DNA of 18,131 nt from the NCBI RefSeq assembly GCF_042433085.1, contig NZ_JBHLWA010000041.1:1-18131 (forward strand). Reading direction: 5' to 3'. The translations under genes were made by a program, and so were the position numbers. Every line of letters begins with the position of its first letter. Position 1 is the stretch's first letter. The DNA is from Gallibacterium melopsittaci. Its GTDB lineage: Bacteria; Pseudomonadota; Gammaproteobacteria; Enterobacterales; Pasteurellaceae. Below are positions 13,841 to 18,131 of this stretch, piece after piece. The notes under the pieces are model-generated. The model had not been told where the DNA came from and did no database searches. It saw only the letters and a program-made list of their open reading frames with translations.

Positions 13841-13871
13841 AAAAAGGGTCGATTTTTCGACCCTTTTTTTT
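13841..13871. terminator. Bidirectional terminator between rpsI and tmaR
   Basis: AAAAAGGGTCGA (13841-13852) pairs perfectly with TCGACCCTTTTT (13857-13868) around TTTT, with A-runs on one side and T-runs on the other. It lies between convergent genes and should terminate both. Confidence 0.94.
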
Positions 13872-13885
13872 CTTCAACTAATAAA

Positions 13886-14227
13886 CTATTTATCTTTTTT
13901 TAACATTTCAGCATGCAATTTTGTTTGTTCTTTCATTGCCTTACTGATTTCTTTACGCTGTTTTGATGCTTCAGCATTACGAATCATATAATCATCAACA
14001 CGCGCTTCATAATCTTCGCGCATATTAGCAATAATCGCTCGAATATCCGCAACAGACATATCATCTGTAATATATTGATTTAAGTTATCTAACAATAATA
14101 CTCTTTTTTGATTGTCACGAATTTTGCGATCATTATCTGCAATATCACGCAAAAGTTTATTCTTTTGACGATACATACGCACATACTCCAACACATCTTC
14201 AAAACATTTTTTGCTTACATTTTCCAT
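13886..14227 (-). CDS. tmaR: PTS system regulator TmaR (YeeX)
   Basis: A 113-residue, highly charged coiled-coil protein (E. coli TmaR is 109). It shares long blocks with E. coli: FEDVLEYVRMYRQKNKLLRDI (9-29), the near-invariant KIRDNQKRVLLLDNLNQYI (35-53), MSVADIRAIIANM (57-69) and DYEARVDDYMIRNAEASKQR (72-91). In E. coli TmaR clusters at a cell pole and controls localisation and activity of PTS enzyme I; phosphorylated Tyr72 corresponds to Tyr73 here by my alignment from memory. It is a single gene with its own promoter, divergent from serC. No membrane segment or signal peptide. Confidence 0.93.
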   Translation of the reverse strand: MENVSKKCFEDVLEYVRMYRQKNKLLRDIADNDRKIRDNQKRVLLLDNLNQYITDDMSVADIRAIIANMREDYEARVDDYMIRNAEASKQRKEISKAMKEQTKLHAEMLKKDK

Positions 14228-14267
14228 AATAAATACTCTCTATGTAATAAACGAAATTCTGCCGCTT

Positions 14268-14296
14268 ACTGTAACGGTTTTTTCGGGTATCGTCAA
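14268..14296 (-). promoter_or_regulatory. tmaR promoter
   Basis: On the minus strand -35 TTGACG (14296-14291; five of six) is spaced by exactly 17 bases from -10 TACAGT (14273-14268; four of six). The transcript would start about 35 bases before the tmaR ATG. Confidence 0.65.
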
Positions 14297-14366
14297 AAAG
14301 ATATCACCCTTTTTCATCAAGATATAACGCCATTTGAGAATAATTTAGAAACTATGTAGAAAGCCG

Positions 14367-14398
14367 TTGATAATTCATTTCGCTAGTGTTAAAACTAG
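14367..14398 (+). promoter_or_regulatory. serC promoter with inverted repeat over the -10
   Basis: -35 TTGATA (14367-14372), 17-base spacer, -10 TAAAAC (14390-14395). The -10 is embedded in CTAGT-GTTAAA-ACTAG (14383-14398), a perfect 5-bp inverted repeat, which suggests a repressor site. CTAG half-sites recall TrpR operators, but the spacing differs. Confidence 0.5.
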
Positions 14399-14432
14399 AT
14401 AAATTTTGACGAATAAAATAAAGAAGGTAGAT

Positions 14433-15527
14433 ATGACAGAAGTTTTTAATTTCAGTGCTGGCCCAGCTATGATGCCAAAAGAAGTCTTACAACGAGTCCA
14501 AGCAGAATTACTCGATTGGGAGTCTTTAGGCACTTCAGTAATGGAAGTGAGTCATCGTGGTGCTAACTTTATGGCATTAGCCAAACGTTCTATCGAAGAT
14601 TTACGCAAACTCTTCAATATTCCAGATAATTATCAAGTTCTCTTTGCACAAGGTGGTGCGAGAGGCCAATTTGCTGCAATTCCAATGAACTTACTTTCTG
14701 AAAATGGTAAAGCACTCTATTTGACAAGTGGGCATTGGTCAGGTGCTGCTGCAAAAGAGGCAAAGTTATTTGGGAATATAGATGAAATCAATATTTTAAC
14801 TGAGCAAGATGGCAAAACAGGGGTAAAAGATCTCAATTTCAGTGACATTGCTGATCAATATGACTATGTGCATTATTGTCCAAATGAAACCATTAGTGGT
14901 ATCGAAATTTTTGATATTCCAAATGTTGGCAATACCACATTAATTGCGGATATGTCTTCTAACATCCTTTCTCGTCCAATTGATATTAGTAAATTTGGTA
15001 TGATTTATGCTGGTGCACAAAAAAATATGGGGCCCTCTGGTATTACATTAATCATTATTCGTGATGATTTAATTGGTAAAGCTCGCCGTAGTACACCATC
15101 TGTTTGGAATTATCAAATTTTGCGTGATCATGATTCAATGTTTAATACACCACCAACTTTTGCTTGGTATCTCTGTTCACTTGTCTTTGAACACCTTTTA
15201 GCTAATGGTGGTATTGAAAATGTTGAACTGAAAAATCGTGCCAAAGCAGAATTGCTCTATAACTATATCGATCAAAGTTCGTTCTATCGCAATAATGTTA
15301 TGGAAGCCAATCGCTCATTAATGAATGTCACCTTTACCACTGGTAGTGATGAATTAAATGCTAAATTTGTTAGTCAAGCGAATGCAGCAGGTTTACGAGC
15401 ATTAAAAGGGCATAAAGTGCTAGGCGGAATGCGTGCTTCAATTTATAACGCTATGCCAATTGCAGGTGTTGAAGCCTTAATTGAATTTATGGAAAAATTT
15501 GCCCAAGAAAATCAACAAGACAAATAA
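14433..15527 (+). CDS. serC: Phosphoserine aminotransferase
   Basis: A 364-residue PLP enzyme converting 3-phosphohydroxypyruvate to phosphoserine, and acting similarly in pyridoxal-phosphate synthesis (E. coli SerC is 362). It begins VFNFSAGPAMMP; the HRGANFMALA block is at 41-50, GGARGQFAAIPMNLL at 74-88, and the cofactor lysine is Lys197 in YAGAQKNMGPSGIT. I start at 14433, where GAAGGT lies eight bases upstream and the conserved N-terminus begins; an in-frame ATG at 14406 would add an unsupported nine-residue extension. First gene of serC-hisC-aroA, with hisC starting 22 bases after its stop. The serC-aroA linkage is old and widespread in gammaproteobacteria. Confidence 0.97.
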   Translation: MTEVFNFSAGPAMMPKEVLQRVQAELLDWESLGTSVMEVSHRGANFMALAKRSIEDLRKLFNIPDNYQVLFAQGGARGQFAAIPMNLLSENGKALYLTSGHWSGAAAKEAKLFGNIDEINILTEQDGKTGVKDLNFSDIADQYDYVHYCPNETISGIEIFDIPNVGNTTLIADMSSNILSRPIDISKFGMIYAGAQKNMGPSGITLIIIRDDLIGKARRSTPSVWNYQILRDHDSMFNTPPTFAWYLCSLVFEHLLANGGIENVELKNRAKAELLYNYIDQSSFYRNNVMEANRSLMNVTFTTGSDELNAKFVSQANAAGLRALKGHKVLGGMRASIYNAMPIAGVEALIEFMEKFAQENQQDK

Positions 15528-15549
15528 TTTAATCTTTACAGGAATTACT

Positions 15550-16647
15550 ATGAAATTTTTAGATGTCGCCAATCCTGGTGTAAAACAACTTTCACCTTAT
15601 CAAGCAGGTAAACCTACCGAAGAATTAGAACGAGAATTAGGTATTCATAATATTGTTAAATTAGCTTCTAATGAAAATCCTTTTGGATTATCTGAAAGCG
15701 CAAAACAAGCAATTTTAGCTGAGCTTAATCAACTTACGCGTTATCCTGATTCGAATGGATTCTATTTCAAACAAACTGTTGCGCAAAAATTTAATCTAGA
15801 TCCTGCTCAAATTACTTTGGGTAATGGCTCAAATGATTTATTAGAATTAATTGCCCATACTTTTGTCAGTGAAGGCGATGAAGTCATTTTTTCACAATAT
15901 GCCTTTATCGTTTACCCATTAGTTACCCAAGCAATTAATGCAAAAGCGGTTGTTATTCCTGCTAAAAATTGGGGTCACGATTTAGATGCATTTCTTGCCA
16001 GCATTACAGATAAAACCAAATTAATCTATATTGCTAACCCTAATAACCCAACAGGAACTTTCCTAACTGCAGATGAAATCGAACAATTCTTAGCCAAAGT
16101 ACCAGCCAATATTATCGTTGTATTAGATGAGGCTTATACTGAATTTACTAATGAACAAGAACGTGTTCCATCGTTTGCATTGCAACAAAAATATTCAAAT
16201 TTAGTCGTATGCCGTACTTTATCTAAAGCATATGGCTTAGCAGGTTTACGCGTTGGTTATGCGGTTTCTGATCCTGAAATTGCAGATTTATTTAATCGTG
16301 TACGTCAACCTTTTAACTGTAATAGTCTTGCTCTTGCTGCTGCAACGGCTGTCATCAATGATGAGGCATTCTTACAAAAAGTCGCAGAAAATAACCGCCA
16401 AGGTATGCAACAACTGATCAACTTCTTTGAACAACAAGGATTAGATTACATTCCCTCAAAAGGCAATTTTATTACCGTTGATTTAAAACAACCAGCCCAA
16501 CCTATCTACAATGCTCTCTTACGTAAAGGCGTTATTGTACGCCCTATCGCAGGTTATGGTATGCCGAATCATTTACGGATTAGTATTGGATTACCTGAAG
16601 AGAATCAAGCCTTTATCAACGCTTTGACTGAAGTTTTAGCCAATTAA
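15550..16647 (+). CDS. hisC: Histidinol-phosphate / aromatic aminotransferase
   Basis: A 365-residue fold-type I PLP aminotransferase of the HisC family. Motifs: LASNENPFG (38-46), RYPDSNGFYFKQ (64-75), NPNNPTGTF (163-171), VLDEAYTEF (191-199), and cofactor Lys226 in CRTLSKAYGLAGLRVGY, with RQPFNCNSLALAAA downstream. It begins at 15550 where AGGA precedes the ATG; an overlapping frame opening inside serC is not real. It lies between serC and aroA, away from any other his gene, which fits the 'hisC2' type. Such second copies may act on aromatic amino acids as well as histidinol phosphate, and the aroA neighbour favours that idea. The exact substrate cannot be fixed from sequence. Confidence 0.92.
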   Translation: MKFLDVANPGVKQLSPYQAGKPTEELERELGIHNIVKLASNENPFGLSESAKQAILAELNQLTRYPDSNGFYFKQTVAQKFNLDPAQITLGNGSNDLLELIAHTFVSEGDEVIFSQYAFIVYPLVTQAINAKAVVIPAKNWGHDLDAFLASITDKTKLIYIANPNNPTGTFLTADEIEQFLAKVPANIIVVLDEAYTEFTNEQERVPSFALQQKYSNLVVCRTLSKAYGLAGLRVGYAVSDPEIADLFNRVRQPFNCNSLALAAATAVINDEAFLQKVAENNRQGMQQLINFFEQQGLDYIPSKGNFITVDLKQPAQPIYNALLRKGVIVRPIAGYGMPNHLRISIGLPEENQAFINALTEVLAN

Positions 16648-16675
16648 TCGCTGACCAGAGGATATTTACTGTTTT

Positions 16676-17980
16676 ATGAATTCTATTACCCTTAATCCGA
16701 TTACCCGTATCGAGGGAGAAATTACTTTACCTGGTTCAAAAAGTTTATCGAATCGCGCTTTATTACTTGCTGCACTAGCAAAAGGCACGACAACAATTAC
16801 CAATCTTTTAGATAGTGATGATGTCCGCCATATGCTAAATGCCTTACGGGCATTAGGGGTGCATTATCAATTATCTGAGGATAAAACAACCTGTGAAATA
16901 GCGGGTAATGGTGGCGCATTTCATTGGCAAAGTGGTCTTAGTTTATTTTTGGGCAATGCAGGGACAGCAATGCGCCCATTAACTGCAGCACTTTGTTTAG
17001 CCTCTCCCACAGGTGAGAAAAGTGAAATCGTTCTCACTGGTGAGCCTCGTATGAAAGAACGCCCAATCAAAGATTTGGTTGACGCATTGCAACAAATGGG
17101 AGCAGAAATTGATTATTTAGAACAAGAGGGCTATCCCCCATTAGCGATTCGTAACACTGGATTAAAAGGTGGAAAAGTTGAAATTAGTGGCGCAATTTCA
17201 TCACAATTCCTAACAGCATTATTAATGGCTGCACCTCTTGCACCACAAGATAGTGAAATCCATATTGTGGGCGACTTAGTTTCTAAACCTTACATTGATA
17301 TTACGCTTAAAATGATGAAAATTTTTGGTGTTAATGTATCGCACCAAAACTACCAAGTTTTCTATGTGGCTGGTGGTCAACATTATATTTCACCTACCCA
17401 TTTTATGGTGGAAGGAGATGCTTCATCTGCCTCTTATTTCTTAGCCGCCGCTGCGATTAAAGGTAAGGTCAAAGTTAGAGGTATCGGTAAACAAAGTATC
17501 CAAGGCGATAAGTTATTTGTTGATGTCCTCGAAAAAATGGGAGCAAACGTTCACTGGGCAGATGATTATGTTGAAGTGGAACACGGCGAACTGCATGGCA
17601 TTGATATGGATATGAATCATATCCCTGACGCTGCGATGACGATTGCTACGACGGCATTATTTGCACAAGGTGAAACAGTCATTCGTAATATCTATAATTG
17701 GCGTGTTAAAGAAACCGATCGACTGACTGCGATGGCAACTGAACTACGGAAAGTCGGTGCAGAAGTAGAAGAAGGTGAAGATTTTCTACGAGTACAGCCA
17801 TTAGCCTTAACACAGTTTAAACACGCAGATATTGCAACTTATAATGATCACCGTATGGCAATGTGTTTTGCTTTAATTGCTTTATCCGATACACCAGTGA
17901 CTATCCTAGAACCTGAATGTACCGCAAAAACATTCCCAACCTTCTTTGATGAATTCACTAAAATTGCAGTAAATTCTTAA
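16676..17980 (+). CDS. aroA: 3-phosphoshikimate 1-carboxyvinyltransferase (EPSP synthase)
   Basis: A 434-residue cytosolic shikimate-pathway enzyme joining shikimate 3-phosphate and phosphoenolpyruvate (E. coli AroA is 427). The phosphate-binding LPGSKSLSNRALLLAALA (18-35) has Lys22. The PEP-site motif LGNAGTAMRPLTAAL (91-105) has Gly95 and Pro100, the unaltered class I form known to be glyphosate-sensitive. Later blocks include RVKETDRLTAMATELRKVG near 343-361 and YNDHRMAMCFALIAL near 384-398. The nearest ribosome-binding site, AGAGGA, is about 13 bases before the ATG, unusually far, with no better in-frame start. It is the last recognisable gene of the operon and is followed by repeats. Confidence 0.97.
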   Translation: MNSITLNPITRIEGEITLPGSKSLSNRALLLAALAKGTTTITNLLDSDDVRHMLNALRALGVHYQLSEDKTTCEIAGNGGAFHWQSGLSLFLGNAGTAMRPLTAALCLASPTGEKSEIVLTGEPRMKERPIKDLVDALQQMGAEIDYLEQEGYPPLAIRNTGLKGGKVEISGAISSQFLTALLMAAPLAPQDSEIHIVGDLVSKPYIDITLKMMKIFGVNVSHQNYQVFYVAGGQHYISPTHFMVEGDASSASYFLAAAAIKGKVKVRGIGKQSIQGDKLFVDVLEKMGANVHWADDYVEVEHGELHGIDMDMNHIPDAAMTIATTALFAQGETVIRNIYNWRVKETDRLTAMATELRKVGAEVEEGEDFLRVQPLALTQFKHADIATYNDHRMAMCFALIALSDTPVTILEPECTAKTFPTFFDEFTKIAVNS

Positions 17981-17983
17981 TTT

Positions 17984-18131
17984 TTAAAGAAAACACGCTA
18001 TTAAAAATAGGCATAGTAGACAAAATTGTTGCTGATGTGTCAAAAACTATGCCAAGTGGACAAAATTGTTGCTGATGTGTCAAAAACTATGCCAAGTGGA
18101 CAAAATTGTGGCTAATATTTATTTTCTTTAA
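17984..18131. repeat. 40-bp tandem repeats bracketed by a 10-bp inverted repeat
   Basis: A 40-base unit beginning CAAAATTGTTGCTGATG occurs at 18021-18060 and again, identical, at 18061-18100. A third, partial and diverging copy runs from 18101, and a degenerate copy precedes 18021. TTAAAGAAAA (17984-17993) and its exact reverse complement TTTTCTTTAA (18122-18131) flank the array. GGCATAG (18010-18016) and CTATGCC (18047-18053) form another inverted pair. No reading frame is visible. It could be a MITE-like element, subterminal repeats at the end of an insertion sequence, or the terminator region of the serC operon. Confidence 0.7.

Noticed and set aside
13685..13903. Plus-strand frame overlapping the end of rpsI, and 14108-14359 opposite tmaR
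   Set aside because: Both are out-of-frame or antisense shadows of confident genes, and the first runs through the terminator.
18011..18131. CRISPR array
   Set aside because: The 40-base units abut one another with no unique spacers, and no cas gene is in the window. This is a simple tandem repeat.
1..18131. Haemophilus influenzae-type uptake signals (AAGTGCGGT) and RNA genes
   Set aside because: I found no exact AAGTGCGGT or its complement by reading through, and no tRNA, rRNA or recognisable small RNA gene. A computed search could still find degenerate cases.

Overview
The window reads as chromosomal DNA of a Pasteurellaceae bacterium (Haemophilus / Pasteurella / Actinobacillus relatives). 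It is AT-rich and densely coding. The housekeeping proteins (TmaR, GrcA, YaaA, Ndh, RplM, RpsI, AroA and others) look like close relatives of their E. coli and Haemophilus counterparts. Two exact copies of ACAAGCGGT, the core of the 'Apl-type' DNA uptake signal, are present (7751-7759 and 11032-11040, both on the minus strand). I found no copy of the Haemophilus influenzae-type core AAGTGCGGT. Genus and species cannot be settled from this window.

Layout. 1-1380: a bidirectional terminator, an HxlR-type redox regulator (minus), and a divergent NfsB-like nitroreductase (plus). 1385-6885, all minus strand: a packed block ung - yaaA - small lipoprotein gene - fieF - pfkA, then a terminator and ndh under its own promoter. 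7035-7617: grcA (spare glycyl-radical subunit) behind a perfect FNR box and ahead of a strong terminator. 7891-10123: a two-gene surface-display cassette, made of a glycine-rich surface lipoprotein followed by its likely outer-membrane translocon of the Slam (DUF560) family. 10182-11942, minus strand: a compact three-gene cluster of a periplasmic transglutaminase-like cysteine enzyme, a MerT-like membrane protein and a MerP-like periplasmic metal-binding protein, with no mercury reductase or MerR. 12060-12704: an arsC/yfgD-type gene followed by arfA, the ribosome-rescue factor whose own mRNA carries a 3' hairpin. 12827-13870: rplM-rpsI behind a structured leader. 13886-14227: tmaR (minus). 14433-17980: serC-hisC-aroA amino-acid biosynthesis operon. 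17984-18131: a short non-coding array of 40-bp tandem repeats bracketed by a 10-bp inverted repeat, ending exactly at the window edge.

How the parts work together. Most of the window is core metabolism: glycolysis (pfkA), aerobic respiration (ndh), the anaerobic formate-lyase backup (grcA), uracil repair (ung), peroxide and metal defence (yaaA, fieF), translation (rplM, rpsI, arfA), serine and aromatic biosynthesis (serC, hisC, aroA). Accessory interest is concentrated at 7.6-12.0 kb. There the Slam/lipoprotein pair presumably places a host-interacting protein on the cell surface, and the transglutaminase-MerT-MerP cluster looks like a metal- or thiol-related periplasmic system of unknown purpose. 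The best candidates for something little described are that cluster, the arrangement of hairpins around arfA, the two-hairpin rplM leader, and the repeat array at the right edge.
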